A DNA stretch of 64,000 bases from Eucalyptus grandis (lineage: Eukaryota > Streptophyta > Magnoliopsida > Myrtales > Myrtaceae), in contig NC_052622.1 in the NCBI RefSeq assembly GCF_016545825.1, forward strand, positions 3,043,001 through 3,107,000. Direction: 5' to 3'. A program made the translations under genes and the position numbers. The notes under the pieces were generated by a model that saw only the letters and a list, made by a program, of their open reading frames with translations, was not told where the DNA came from and made no database searches. This document shows positions 35,849 through 49,900 of this stretch, in pieces (positions within the stretch are counted from its first letter, which is position 1; each line of letters opens with the position of its first letter).

Positions 35849-38800
35849 GACAAACAGCAGATGAATGTTTGGCAGGACTATCCCCTCAGAGAAAGTTAGT
35901 TTTGACTTGAAAGTACCCAGACATGATGTTGATATAGGTGATTGTCTATCTTAATCAAATTAAGAACAACATACATGAGCTCATTTTATTTTTGGGGAAC
36001 ATGCACGGCCATAACATTGGGTAGACGGGCCTCACTACTCGCGATGGATATAACCAGTCATTTCAGTTCTTTGGATGGATCCGATTAGAGAACCATCTTC
36101 TACTCAAGATGGATAAAACCAAGGTGGAGGTGCCCTTATGCAATCAAGAGGTGGGTGATCTCTAGGTACGTATACATCGTATGCATCTACATCCACCACT
36201 TAGCGGTCGTCACTCTGTATTATACTATCCATGGAAACGTGAGAACGACAGAGACCTTACATTCGTGAAGGAGGACATACACATCAGTATCATTGCTCTC
36301 CATTTTAGGGCTCCACAGCCTTCGTGGAGCTCGTGAAGCCATGCATTGTGGTTGTCTAATGTTCTCTCGCGGTCTCGCTGGCTACGTCCGTCACGAAGGT
36401 ACTGCCAAGCTCTGGGACATAACTAGGGTTAGATTATTGGATTCCTGATCCGTACACGATAGTAATTTTTAATTGGATTTTGGATGCCTCACCAACCTTT
36501 ACATTGCTAAATAACTGTCTATATGTTACTGACAAAAAAAAAAAAAAAAAAACCATCATTAGTCACTTACATCCATTTAGTTCACCAAAAATTCATGTTT
36601 TGAAAAATAATTTCCTTAAAATGATTCGTCTAAAAAATTATATGAACGAAAAATATTTTTATTGCTCCGAAAATTTTAGTTATAAATTATTATTATTATT
36701 GGAAGTGACTACTTGGACCTAGGCTTCAACACCAATAAATGAGGCATGGGAGCTTGGTACGCGAGAATTGGGCCCATATATTAATAATACGTGACATTGC
36801 TTGAAACAACAATTCTTATACTGGTATAAATATGATAAATTTATTTCAAATTATTTTTTTTACCATCAACAATTCCTATACCGGTATAAATATGATAAAT
36901 TTATTACATGCCTATTATTTTAGAGTTTTTGGTAGCCAAAAAATTAATTTTGAGTAAATTTGTCACGTGTATATTAATTTAGGATTTATGGTGATTTTAA
37001 CCCAAATATTATCTAGATCAACTAACCACGAGAGAGACGATCGATTTATTTGGTTGATGAACCCAAAGGTGTGAATCGACTAAATCAAACGAATACACTC
37101 AGCCTCGCTCAATCGATGGTGCTTGACTCTCCAGATGCGGAGGTAAAGGCGGGGGAGAAGCAGGAACTATGGAGGCGGATAGAGATGAGGAGCAAGTAGG
37201 TGGAGAATAGAAACGTGAAGGAGCAAGCTTACGAGAAAGTGCACCAGATTGAGGAGGCAAACGTGTTTAAGTCTTGTACTACTAGGTTGGCTCAGTGAAA
37301 GCAGAGAAAAAAAAAATGATTTTCTTTCTTTTTTCAAAAAAGAGGAAGTCCTTTTCCCTCGTTTTGAATGCTTTTGCCATTGAACGTACATATTGTCCTT
37401 CACTAATTTATTTCTGTGGACCAACGATAGGAAAACGATTTTCCTAAAAGTTATTTTCCACAAAAATAGAGTCTAAAAGTCATATCACATTCGAAAATGA
37501 AAATAATTTCATTTGCTCTTTGATTTGGAATGCATTTGTTTGGCAGAAAACTCCATATAAAGAAAAATATTTTATGAGAAACATTATCTGGGGAAATGAT
37601 TAATTTTCCCTTGTTTGGTAATAGATGACCAAAAACCTTTTATAATGTTTGGATCTCATTTGGAAAATGATTTCAATCTTTTTAATAACATTTCAATCTC
37701 ATTCCATCCTCCAAAGCTCAGCCACAGCTTTGCCTTTCCACTCAACCCACTGCCTCTATCCCCGCTCAGCAAAAACCTATCTCCGATTGATGCCCTTGCA
37801 ACCACTTGCGGCACCTCCTTCTGCTGCTCCTTTATCATGCGAGAACTAGCCGAAACCCCTCAAAAGCAAGAGCTCTAAGTGCTATAAGCCCTGCGAGTTG
37901 TTCTAAAGCACGATGTTATGAGCTCCAAGTTGGGACTCAGCCTCGTTGGCCGGATCGATTCCCGCCAAATATTGTCAATTGATCTAGTCTCTCAGATGGA
38001 CTCTTATTTTATCCATGATGCTAATACTGTTAGCTGAGTTCACTCTTATGTTGAGGAAGTTCAATGAGTTATAAACCCAAAAAGGGCTTGAGCCCATATG
38101 ATAAATTATATGGAGAAATAGGGTTTCTCACTATATATATATAAAGTGATAGCCGTAAAAGGAAACAGTAATAAGAGAAAAAGAGAAAGTAGATGGGCAA
38201 TATCTAATTTACATCAAACCGGTATCCGAAGTCGATTCGTGATCCGATTGAGCTGAAATTTTGTCAACATGTTCGTGGCACAATTTTCTCGAATCTGAAT
38301 GGTTTGATTTTCGTTTAAAGCTCCTTACATCAGGTTTTTCGTGGATTGATTAAAACCTGCGGTTTTGGTCAAATTTATCTTTAATCTCTTGTGAAATTTA
38401 TGTGTATTGCCAAGAATTATGTTGTCTTTGATGCTATGTACCTCTAGTATTTGTTAGAGAAGAACATTGTTCACCCAATTTTGTTGATAGTGAAGATTTT
38501 CGAGTGGACTCCGATCCCGTGGTTTTTAATCTCCTCACATCACATCGAGAAGGTTTTCCACGTAAAAAAATTGTTTTGTGTTCGCGTGCTTGGTATTTAT
38601 TTTACTCTACTATATCGATTCCTATTAGGTTTGCACAAGATGTGAGATTATTTTATTCCATTGCATTGCAATTCTCCTATCAAATACAACTCCTAATTCA
38701 TCCATGGATGTGGCCAAGTAGCTGCGATCCGGTGATGGCAGCTTCCGTGCCTGGCACAAAGGTTCTTGACGACGGAGCTACAGGTAGAGAGCTTCTGAGG

Positions 38801-39185
38801 GGCTACGCATGAGGGCCTGTCATTGTTTATCGGGTTCCAAAGAGGAGAGAGATAGAGAGAGATTTGAGACCTTCGAATGGAGTCAAGAATGGTGGACCAG
38901 GGAAGATGAGTGCGAAGAGCAAAGAGGAATTTGAGAAAGGCACAGACAAGTAGAGACAAAGAGAAAAGAGAGAGAGACGACTAGGTTTCAAGTTGACTCG
39001 AGAAGGAGTCAAAAGTATTTTTACCTTTTTAAATTTAGGAATTCATTTTCATACTTTTGTGCATGAATATTTTCGTCCATCAGAAAGTGCTTTCAATTAA
39101 CCAGTCATTTTTATCAAGCAAACAGGTGAAAATTTAAAAAATTCATTTCCATAAAACGCGTTTACTTGGACGAACTCACCCTTAA
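35849..39185. other. Intergenic, scattered transposon remnants
   Basis: No gene is supported. A 44-bp imperfect direct repeat (CTGGTATAAATATGATAAATTT and its copy) lies near 36,820 and 36,880. Stretches with GGAAAATGATTTTCC-like words at 36,580-36,720, 37,420-37,640 and 39,040-39,180 resemble MITE ends, but I could not pair them securely. Confidence 0.4.
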
Positions 39186-40219
39186 TTTCAATTATGTTTT
39201 TCCAAGTTGGCAAAAAGGCTAATGACCACCTCCTTTGGACTGGCCATTCTTCAGGAGTCTTCTCTACTGCTTCGGCTTGGAGCCTTCTAAGGCCGAGGGG
39301 TCCTACGGTTTCCTGGTTAAGTCTTGTGTGGAACTCCTCCCTTATTCCTCGGTACCAATCCCACCTTAGGTTGATAGCTCGCAATCGCTTGCCTACTCGG
39401 GTATTGTTGCTAGCTTATATCAGAATACCGAATGCTTCTTGTGCATTTTGCTTAGCTAGGCCGGATTCGGTGGACCACCTTTTCTTTGATTGCCCTATTA
39501 CTAGCATCCTTGCCTCCTTTTGGGCGGCCAATTGTAACCTACCTTGGCGTAATCAATCGGCGAAGGAAAATCTCCAATGGGTTATTGATCACCTGTCGGA
39601 TGCTACCTTTCACCATTCCTTGGCTCGATTTGCCTTTGGTGCCTTATGTTATCTTATTTGGAAAAAGAGGAATAACATTCTATTTCGCAATCAAAGATTA
39701 TCTTTCCCGGCGTTAAAAGAGCACCTCCGTAAAGCCATCAAAGACAAGGCTTCTACTTTCTACAAGATCCCGGATACTCTCACTAATAGGAGACTTCAAT
39801 TGAGTTGGGGCCTTCACCCTTCCTTATTTAATTGAGGTTGTCAATGTGGTTCTTCGGTTGCCGGGCTTCTTTAGACTTTCGATGTGCACTCCCTTGTGGC
39901 TAAAGGGGTGCCTTGGCTTCCTCTTTCTTGTCGTCCTGCCTAGCTGAGGCTCCTGGGTCCTTTGTGATGTCCTGCTTTTTGTAGTTCTCTCCTTGTGCAG
40001 GCCGCAGTTGTCTGTGTGCTCTCCGCTGCTTGTGTTCCCCATGCTCTGTATCTTTTTCGCAGCTTTTTTCTCTCCCCCCTGGCACCCCTCCACTCATTGC
40101 GACTTGCTCTCTGAGTGCAAGCTGGTGCCGGGGCCCCCCTTGCTGTACAATTGTCTTGCGTTTTGCAATAGCTAATATATCTCTTACCCTTACTAAAAAA
40201 AAAAAAAAAAAAAAAAAAC
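39186..40219 (+). mobile_element. 5'-truncated LINE (L1-like) with poly(A) tail
   Basis: A frame from 39,194 to 39,835 encodes the C-terminal reverse-transcriptase zinc-binding region of plant non-LTR retrotransposons. Visible are LLWTGHSSGVFSTASAWSLL, CAFCLARPDSVDHLFFDCP with its C-x2-C-x7-H-x4-C pattern, and LIWKKRNNILFRN. About 350 bases of 3' UTR follow, then a poly(A) tail at 40,196-40,219. The reverse transcriptase and endonuclease parts are missing, as usual for 5' truncation. I could not confirm a target-site duplication. The frame is intact over about 210 residues, suggesting a fairly young insertion. Confidence 0.88.
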
Positions 40220-41474
40220 TATTCTCAAACCCAATTATCATGGCATGGGCCTCAGAATTGCAAGTCATCGTACCCATGGCCATGCCCCCAAACTGGGAAT
40301 AAACACTCATGACAAGATGAAAATTCCCCTATTGAAACCCATCAACACGTTGCGTTTTATCAAATTTAAAATGAATAACTAAAACGAGAAGATAAAGCAT
40401 AAAAAGACATCGCGTCATATAATATAGCCAAAAAGCCCCAAACTCATACGTCTCTTGAATGTTTACCCCAAATTAATTTTTATATAATAGAAAATCTCCA
40501 ACTGATACAATCGTACCATATTTATCCCAAATTAATTTGTGTCACAAAATCCCTAAACTGGTAAATCTACATGTACCATGTTTACTCCAAATTTGGTGAA
40601 TTTGGCATTTTTTTTATATAAATATGACATGAATATACTAGTTTGGGATAAATATGATATGGACGTATCAAATTGGGAGTTTTCTACGACATAAAAATTA
40701 GTTTGAGAAAAATGTGACATGGGTGTAGTATTTGGGAATAAATATGACGCAAAAATATCAATCCGGAAGTTTTTATGACACAAAATTGCATGAGTGTATC
40801 ATTTGAGGTATTCAGTGTTATTAACCCTTATATCAAAATTAAAATTGAAAAACAACTCAAATTAAGATTGATCATTTGACATGGGAGTTGGTAACATTTA
40901 GATATCAATGAGCTAAGCAAATAATAGTCAGTAAACTAAACAAACAATGGTAATTTCAAAATGACCAAATAAACACGAGTAGGTGACTCCAATAAGAGCT
41001 TGATTGAGAAAAGCTAGTAAATCGCTCCGAGCAAAGTCGATAATTATAAGAGTTGGTAATTTTACGAATTGACAGGGTACCCAAACAAGAGTCGATAATT
41101 GATTTGAACAACTAAAATATTTTTAAACTATTAAAAAAAACACTTGGTAATTTGATATAAGAAATAGTAACTTAACTAACAACCTATTGGACAAGCAATA
41201 TAGGAGCCACGACTTTTTTAACCAACTGTACTTGAAACTTACCAACAATTCCAGAAATTTTAGTGACAGGAAAATTTTCCATTTTTTTTTTTTTTTTTTT
41301 TTTTACCTTAAAGAGAAGAACAGAAATATGCAACATCAGGGGTCAAAAAAGAAGGCCAGGGCAGGACAAGAAAATGTACAGTGTCACCTCTTCAGTGTAT
41401 TATCTAACGAAGCACACTCACAAACAGTGGCCAACGAACGTTTGCCAACTTTACAGGATGCAGTGGTAATCGTA
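40220..41474. other. Intergenic between LINE and LSI2-like copy 2
   Basis: AT-rich. At 40,430-40,810 the words CCAAATTAATTT, AATATGACATGAA and TTTGGGATAAATATGA recur on both strands, suggesting a degraded inverted-repeat element. A T run of about 22 bases lies at 41,283-41,304. The last part should contain the 3' UTR of LSI2-like copy 2. Confidence 0.4.
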
Positions 41475-43864
41475 TCATCTTATGAGAATCAACCCAATGG
41501 CGGTCACTATAACTGTGGAAGGAAACCCAAACACGAGATGGGTCCAGAAGGATAAGGTGTACCCAAGGTGCGGGGTGCGGTGCGCTTGCTCACACACGAT
41601 CAAGTTGGCGGCCGATCCCAACAATGAGAGATTCCCGGCCACCGTGCTGACCCAAGCCAGGATGAGCCATGACTTCTTTTCTTCGGCTGCAGAGATTGCA
41701 GCTGCAGATGCCGCTACCCGTCCTCCAAGCAAGAGAACTGTGTGGCAACACATATCACTAGAATCAGTGCCCTGTGGTTTAACTTCTACGCACAATAACA
41801 AGTTTTGTTGATTGCAGAACTGTTCAGGAGATTCACATCGCATCAGATAAAATGGGGGATCAGCTTAGAATCAGGTTCTGTACGCCGCCATAAGGAGTGG
41901 CAAAGGAACAGAACAATTTCATAACCATTAAGGCAATTGCGCACATATCGCATCTTTGATTAGTCTTAAGTACTTATGTAGTGCCAATGCTTTGATTAGA
42001 ACGAACCATCTGCGTTGATTGAAACATTAGGACATCGTATAGAGAGGGAACCATATGCTCTAACAGTGAGAACCGCAGGACTTGTGCATGTTTTCTTTCC
42101 TTAGCCTATGTGTTCTTGATGGAAATTGATGACCTGTCTTTGCTGGTATTCTATTGTCAAATAATCTTTATAAGACTAAGAGCGGAGGGTGGAGGATGTT
42201 ATACACGAATATACAGTCCTTACGCTAGCATTCCTGGTAAAACAGCTGCATTTTGATAGCTTAGCATTATTTGCATGCTTTAGGAGGTTGAAGTTGCTTA
42301 CAAGCTAAAACAATGCACGAAGATTGCTGAAATATGCTGCAAAGGGATAATAGAAGAAGAAACCAGCAAAAACAATCAACTACATCACTCTACCTGTTGG
42401 CACATTTGAAGCCACATTCGAGAGAACCAGTATGACAGCAGCCAGAACCGCCGTCCCACTAGCATGATCAATTTTGGAATAGGGTTCCATGAGGTCCCAG
42501 AGACTGCTTGGAATTCCAGTTTTATTAAATCCTTCGACCGTAATGAACATTCCACAAAAGAATATCAAAAGAGAGTAAGAAACCTGGTAAAACAACAGAA
42601 TATACTTAAGAATAACCAGATTGTATATGGCAGTACTATCAGTGGACACCAAGTAAATTAAAGCGAATTGATATGAGAGTATAAAGGCTTGGCTTACCTT
42701 CTCTAGGCATGGTCGTGCATCCCTAAAATCGAGGACAACAAGAGCAAGCGCTGCTGTAATGGCAGTCCAAGACATGTTCAGACCGATTAACAATGACACC
42801 AACATTCCTATGGTGATCAGGTAAACGCATGATTTCCATAACATTCTTTTCCATCTAGCGGCCAAGGTTTCCTTCCCTTGCGAGTACGTCATTGAGAGCA
42901 CCCTCTGTGACAAAGCATTCTCATTTTTTTTCTGCGAAGATGAATCAGTTATCGCCTCCTTCGACACATTTGAATTTCTTGCTGAGTCAAGTGTGCCGCT
43001 CAGGACCCTATGGATTTCACCTTCATTCAGAGCCAAGCGGCTTCTGAGTGTCTCAGTTTGAGCTGGGGTGTTAACATTCATGATGGGAGAGCCTTGCGTA
43101 TTCATGGACTCCAACCTAGAGTTCCATTCCTGAGAATTTAAGGACGAAAGATGTGACATTGTTGCGGGTGAAAAGCGATGAGAATTCACATCCTGCTCAG
43201 CAACCACTTCGCTAGTAGCATCTTCTTCGTCCTTTTGAATGGATAGTAGCTTCCAATACATGCATAGTAGAATCAAAGCATTGACAAAAAGCCCCACCAG
43301 CATCGCAGGAAGAAGGCCAAAAAGAAATCTTCCAAACGAAATCTTGCTCTGAACAGCTATAATCAGGTTTTGAGGATTGCCAATTGGAGTCGCCGCAGAC
43401 CCAATATTCGCACTTGAGGCAAGAGCAAGTAGAAACGGATGAGGAGGAAGATTATGTTGCCTGGCTATTTTCAAGACAAACTCGGTCAAGACGACACAGG
43501 AGGTATCGTTGGTGAATAGGGCGCTGGATATGGCGGATATTATGCAGATACGGCAAAGCAAGTCTCGGGCTCCCCTGCTTTTCCACGAGAGCAACTTGCC
43601 CAGGTACTGAAACATGTCCGCCTTTTCAAGATACACGCTAACAACCATCGTCCCAAACAGGAGACCAAGGATTGGGAGGTCGATCGCTGCATAAGCTTCA
43701 TCGGGCGTTATGACCCTAAAAATGACCATGAGCATCGCCCCCAGAAGGGAGCCAGCAGTCCTCCCGATCGGCATAACCGGGACAGCTGGGAAAACCGCCA
43801 ATACCCAGAAGGCCGCAAAGGCGATAGACCCGAGAACCACTTTCACTGATGAAGCCATTACCAT
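41475..43864 (-). CDS. LSI2-like silicon/arsenite efflux transporter, copy 2
   Basis: The full-length member of the cluster, an ArsB/NhaD-superfamily membrane carrier. Exons 43864-42698, 42583-42394 and 41737-41475 join in frame to 539 residues; exons 2 and 3 have exactly the sizes of copy 1 (190 and 263 bp). Motifs: [87 protein letters not shown] then [16 protein letters not shown] across the last intron, and [21 protein letters not shown] hydrophilic loop of about 140 residues, rich in Ser, Glu and Asn, separates the two transmembrane halves. An alternative start at the third codon (MASSVK) is possible. Substrates are inferred from the family. Confidence 0.94.
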
Positions 43865-46800
43865 ATCCTTTTTTGGCCGATTTGATGAGAGTTAGCACTC
43901 AGAACTCGATGGACTGAAAAATCACTAACTACCAGAACTTCACAACCGATCCATAGTCGCTTCTGTGAGCAAGTTTCCCCATTAGAACATAATGAAAAAC
44001 AAATATAGACTCCAAAGAAAATAATCACCTAGCAACACTCTCATACTTTAGGCTGCTCAAAGGACACCACAGTAACGGATGTGCCTTCAGATGCCCTGAC
44101 TTAACCGAACAGTCATCAATTCAACTCACTGCCACAAAGTCTTTTTCCACCAGAGACTGCCATGATCAGCTGGGTCTCTTCAAGAGTTGAAACAGTCTCA
44201 GTGATCGAAACTCATCACCACTTGAGGAGACATAACTTTAGCTTCGCAAGCTATCCAGGGCTTTAAACCACTAAACGAAGATCAGAGCCTCTGACTGCAA
44301 AAGGTCCCTGAAGTTTCAAACATGTCAAATGCTAGCTTTCTTCATTAGTAAAAGAAAAAGGAACTAAACAAGGCATGATTCTTAGTTAAAGAAGAGTGCT
44401 AAATCGAAACAAGTACACCCCGTCTACTTTTGGATCCACTCACACAGCGTCTCAGTTCAGTCAGGTCGAGATCGAATGGAAAGAGCCAGATCAATCTCTG
44501 CAATCGCAATTCCTATGCAATAGAGGGTAAACTGATAGCCCCAGCAATTTTTTCAGTTCAATGCAGTTTTTCTCATAACACACTGAACAAGAATGTTATA
44601 GTCAAGCCACAGAGAACGACCTCAAAAGAACAGTAACGAATCACCAGAGTGCATGAAGCATGATGAGGGAGCGATCGAAGAGAAACCCGCGAACGAGAGT
44701 GGCCAGTCGACATGGCCATTCCGAGCTCTACGAGCGGATTTTGCATAATTCGAGTGACAAAACCAAATAAATTCACGAGGCAATTGAAGTCTCGGTCACT
44801 CACCAAGAGATCAAGCGTTGATCGGAGTGCGAAAGGTTCGTCGTTGACGTTGTTGGGTAGCCTCCGACGATTTACCAGAAGCATCCGGATCAACGGTTCT
44901 TATCCACTTCCTATAAAATACCCTCTTGAAATTTTCTTTTGGCACTTCTTCTCGTCTTATATGTCACATGATTTGTCATGAGCTCGCAGCGACCTTTTTC
45001 TCTCTCCAAAGGTCCAGTTTTTCTGAACACCCGATTAATTTCTATGCGTCCTTTTATTCCGTGCACATCGGGAAAATTATCTTAGTAGCCAAGAAAATGT
45101 GCCGAAAATGTCGAAATGATGATTCGAATCCGGATATCAAGAGCTGAGAGCTAAACAAATTTTGGTGCATTAGCTTAGTTCATCATTTCATTTTTTTTTC
45201 AGTCACATTTGGACATACTGTTTTGGATTCGGCCAATGATGTCGCAGTCGGCATTTAATTCTTTAACCCATAATTGCGTCATTCTTGGCAGGTGGTCGGG
45301 AAAACTTTATCAATCTTGACCTTGGGAAAGCAGGAACAGGACAGGCAAGAAGGAGAGACCTGTGCATTTGATTAAACCCAAGAATGAGAACACCTTTCAG
45401 TTCCTTGGAAGCAGCAGTTGAGATGACGTTAATTTTTTTAAGTCCACAACGCGTTGGACGGGGCCGACGGACGAATAATGTTCTCCATCATAGTAACAAA
45501 CAGATAACATAATATATTACAGAAAGTGTCAGGAATGTGACTATTTGTTTCTAGCTTAGGTTATACGTTTAATGGCGACAAAGGAAATAAACATTGATCT
45601 GAAGGAACTTCGCGTGAGCAATGCCGACATTATCACCAATGATTTAGCTTGGAGCTGAATATCACAACAGGGTAACGTCCCATTTGAATGACAAAAAACC
45701 ATTTAAGGCGACAAAAAACCATTTAAGGCAACAAAAATTTGGGGAGGAAATCTTTCTAGGACTCAATTATTGGATAAATCAATTTACACGTTCGGCCATG
45801 TGGGGAGTTCTGTATCATCTTCTCTGAAGCTGGTGGCCTGTCTCCGGCAGACTGAGTTTCCCTCGCTACCAAGCGCAAGAAGAGATTCCAAACTTGTGTT
45901 TTATTCACTTCATGACAAGAAAAGTCTGGACGCCTGTTAAACTACTATTGATTTGGTTCATTTAATTTGGCAGAGACAAAAATCATGTGCGAGAAACCAC
46001 ATGGAGAAATCTTGGCCGTTCTCTTCTCTGGTCTATGTTCTGTGTCTGGGCGCACGAGGTAAAAAGGGGCCCTTAGGCTCATCAACGCATGGCACAACAA
46101 GAGCTGGCACCAGTATTTGGCCGTAAGATCATATTGTATCCGTATGCTGCTTAGCACCAAATATACAAAAGAGGAACAGTCTTAAGCTTTTTTGTGTTCT
46201 TGACATGGATAGGACTTCTTCGTGCAATTACCAAACTAGAGCCCAGCACTACAAATTCTCTTACGACCACATAACTAATGCGAAATTCATCAGTCGCACC
46301 ACAGGTGACAATCATGCAGAAATCGTCTCTCAAGGAAATTTAAGCGAAGGTGGGCAGCTTGTATTGAACATGAGATCCCTTCCATTTTCCCTCGCAATAG
46401 GAGATGAGGAAGGACAGCTTGAGCTCACTCAATCTATCATCTTAATGTAACCAGATATAGAAACAGATACCCTCGAAATAAAAATGGTGAAGTTGGCTAA
46501 AAAGGACATATACAATAACTGCATCTATCATTACCCTTTACCAAAAAAAAAAAAAAATAACTGCATCTATTGATAGTCTCTACAAATTATTGCAGACAAC
46601 ATAATGAATAATACACATTGTGCTAACTATACTTGCTACATGTAAAAGCTATGGTAAAAGAACTAGAAAGAATGCCCTATCGATACCAGCACTCCTATCA
46701 AAACCCTCACTTCGCATACACAAGTCACATGCAATCCATCGATCAGCAGTCATCCAAACCCAAGAAAGCAATGCTGTGTCTAATCTACATCTGGTTATCA

Positions 46801-46909
46801 CCTCCAGATATGCTTTGAATGGGGTTAGTCAATTAGTAGATCTAACTTCTAGAAGGGCACTTGCTGGCTGTCATTCACATAGATGAAGCTGAGGAGGATA
46901 AAGTTGACC
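43865..46909. other. Promoter side of LSI2-like copy 2 and intergenic
   Basis: A TATA-like TATTTTATAG on the minus strand at about 44,911-44,919 could serve copy 2, which would then need a leader or leader intron of about 1 kb. A 17-bp duplicated word (ACAAAAAACCATTTAAGGC) lies near 45,690-45,730. I see no other gene. Confidence 0.35.
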
Positions 46910-49900
46910 TCAGCTAACTTCAGGCTGCAGCATTGGGAAGAATGACCAACTGCTCCCAGACTTCATATCTTTCCCAGCAACCTTGTCATTTGCCCACCAC
47001 TCCGAGTTGATATTGGGCTTACTAGATATACCTCCATTTCTGTTGTCGAAGTTGAATTCTTTGGTGGATCCAAGTGTGATGGAGCGATGCTTTTGATAGC
47101 TATGGTCCTTCTCCACCGGACCTGACCCCTTGACAAGTTTATCATCTGTACCTTTTTCAGTGCATCGTTCATCAGAATCATCATCAACTCCCATAGTCCC
47201 ACCTCTTTCAGCAGGGACTTCAGCTGCTTCATCCTCGGGACATTTTGATAAAGTTCCGAAAGAGGCCACGGCTTTATTTGCAAGACAACGTGCAACATCT
47301 TCACCAGTTAATTCAAATGATACTCTGTGATCTACTATTATCTCGTCATGTTTAGATCCATCATCCAATCTTGGAACCGATTCCCTTATGCTGATTTGAT
47401 TGCCAAAAGGAAGAAAGCCATCGCAAGACACAGGGCCAGTGCCATCGGGAGTCAAACATCCAGAACCCAGCCTCGATCCCACTCCCATGCCATCTGGTGT
47501 TATAGATCCAGAACCAAGTCTGGACCGTAGTCCTGCACCATCCGGTGTTATAGACCCAGAACCTATTCTTGAACCCCACTTTCGAGTGGAAAAATTGTCA
47601 AAGCCCCATAACTTGGGAGCTTCCCCCATTCTTAACTCGACAAAAGGATGTTTCCCAGTGAATGGTGAAGTGGTTCCTGAATATGAGACCGCTGAACCTG
47701 GTGATCTCAGGTTGCCACCAGGGCTTCCTGGATATGACTGATTAGGAAGGAATTCACAATTGGATAGTGAAAACTTATGGTTGGTCCCACCACCCCTTTG
47801 CGTGCGTTCGAGCGAAGATGTGAGTAGTTGAGCAAAGGGAACTTCAGGAGAAGAAGGTGTTGTCAGCTGCACAGATTCCGGAGGAGGAGTAAAAGGAGCA
47901 GTGGATGGTTCGGTGGTGAAAGTGGAAAATACAGGTGGCGAAACTAGCTGGGTCTCGTAGGCATAAGGTCCAACGGCAAAGATTGATGCAGGCCCTCTAG
48001 GAGAATAAGCATTGATGGAAAGAGAAGTAAGGGAAAGTAATCCGGCGGGTGATTGGGTCGCAGATGGAGGATCAGACGGGAGGAATGATGCAGGAGATGA
48101 GGGAGGAGCATTAAATGGCAGCACAATAGCAGTTGATGTGGCCTGGTTCTCTGCTGCAGGAGCTGCATTACCCAGAGTCACTGGATCAGGGAGAAGGACA
48201 GCATGACCAATTCGTTTGTTGTTCTTCTGATGTCCAAAGCACCAGTATATGCTCCAGCAGCTTCCCCATCTTCTTCTCTGCATTTGGTTGGGGAAAAGAA
48301 AACACAACTAAAAGTTAGAAAGCATTAAAGTCTCATCGAAATAGCAGTTACTAAAACAACGATGGGATCAAAGATCAACCAACAAGTGTTTGTTTCAAGA
48401 AAAATCAGGCGTGCAAAAGGCAACAGTTAACCTTAACCTCTTATAAGAAGTCATTTAGGCGACTCACAATTACTAGAACTAATCCATGAGTTTCGTAAGA
48501 GAATCTATACTATCTTGATTCATTAACATGACAATCTATAGGCTCCACTACCTGACGTGACTCGTGACCAATAAGTTGACCGGAAGAGCTTTACGCTAAC
48601 AGGAACAAAAGTTATAAATAGCTCCTATCTGGATAATAATCAGTCGACTTGCACAAAATCGGAAAAGGTCACAATGTAAGAGTAAAATTACGTGAGACCA
48701 CAACCTGAAGTGGTTTAATATTTAAACTTCCTAGCACTCATCATCATGCATAGGCTGGAATTTGGCTCAACACCAAATTGTGGAAATATATAACAAGCAA
48801 GATAAATAGGGGCCAGATCGATTTGAAGTCAGATCCTCTTGTAGGAGCACAACCATTTGCTCTGATTGCTTAAGCTATTAAAAGAATAGATGCTTTAGTA
48901 TGTAAACGCTCTAACAGGAAAAATAGAGACACTTGCAGTATGAGGTCCTAACTTTACGCAGAAATCTGCCAGAAGCGTGCAAATGGGGGAAACTGAGGCG
49001 TTTCCTGGACCATACTTAGACAACCAATGCTAAGAAAAAGGTTCAAAGCTTTAAAAATTAAAAATCGACGCTAAGTTCCTCAGTCTAAGTCCCTTACTTA
49101 CAAGTCTACCGGAAGCGAATTAACACTCTGTCACCCATATAAAAGAAAAGCCCAAATCATGAGCTCCCCAACTGAGACTACCATGTCTTCCATCTTCGGA
49201 GTGCTTTCTGGTCAACAGCTTAACGCAGTGATCACTTTCATTTTCAATGATCACGGATATTAGAGCATTTTGTATGTGTATGAATTTCTTTTTCTTGGTC
49301 TAGAAGCATGAAACAAAGAAGTGAAATTCCATGCAATGTGTATTAAAATCATCACGAAAACAAACATGAGACAAGAGCAAATTCCATCTCAGCAGATTCA
49401 ACTCTTCGTAAACAGTCCACAAGATCTCTTCACATCACTGCTCTGAAAGCACTGATCGCATCACGAGCCGTACGCATCACCACTGTGCACAGCTAAAAAT
49501 CACAAATCTAGATCAATCTTCTGGGCGACAAAACAGGACCCAAGAAAGAAAAAAAGCCTCTGCCTTTGGTGTTGACAGATCACAATACTGCCTCCATTCA
49601 CTCTCCCGATTTCACAACTTCACAGCTCCAATCTAAACAGACGCGAAATCTCTAACCAAAAATCGTCCCCCCAAAAAAAAAAAAAAAATCGCAAAGCAAG
49701 ACAATCAACGCCTACATAACTACTTGATTCACGTGATCAGGCGTTCGACACCAGCTGGAAGCACAAAAAATAAAGGAGAAAACGCAATTTAAACAAGCAA
49801 ATGCGAGGACGCGAATAGCTAGAAATGCACAAATCACGTCTCTCAGTCCTCCCACGCCAACCTCGACCTCAAAATCAAAAGGACCAAAAAAAAAAAAAAA

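Noticed and set aside
35429..35853. Overlapping minus-strand frames with repeats of MYGPRKKTHFAHFFHLYIH-type peptide
   Set aside because: They are translations of the minisatellite in three frames; unit length is a multiple of three or nearly so, which keeps frames open.
36300..36430. Possible exon reading RGLAGYVRHEGTAKLW
   Set aside because: Short, not clearly flanked by splice sites, and not matched to any family I know with confidence.
40553..40783. Minus-strand frame with repeated Phe/Ser/Tyr phrases
   Set aside because: It reads through AT-rich internal repeats of a degraded element; no protein character.
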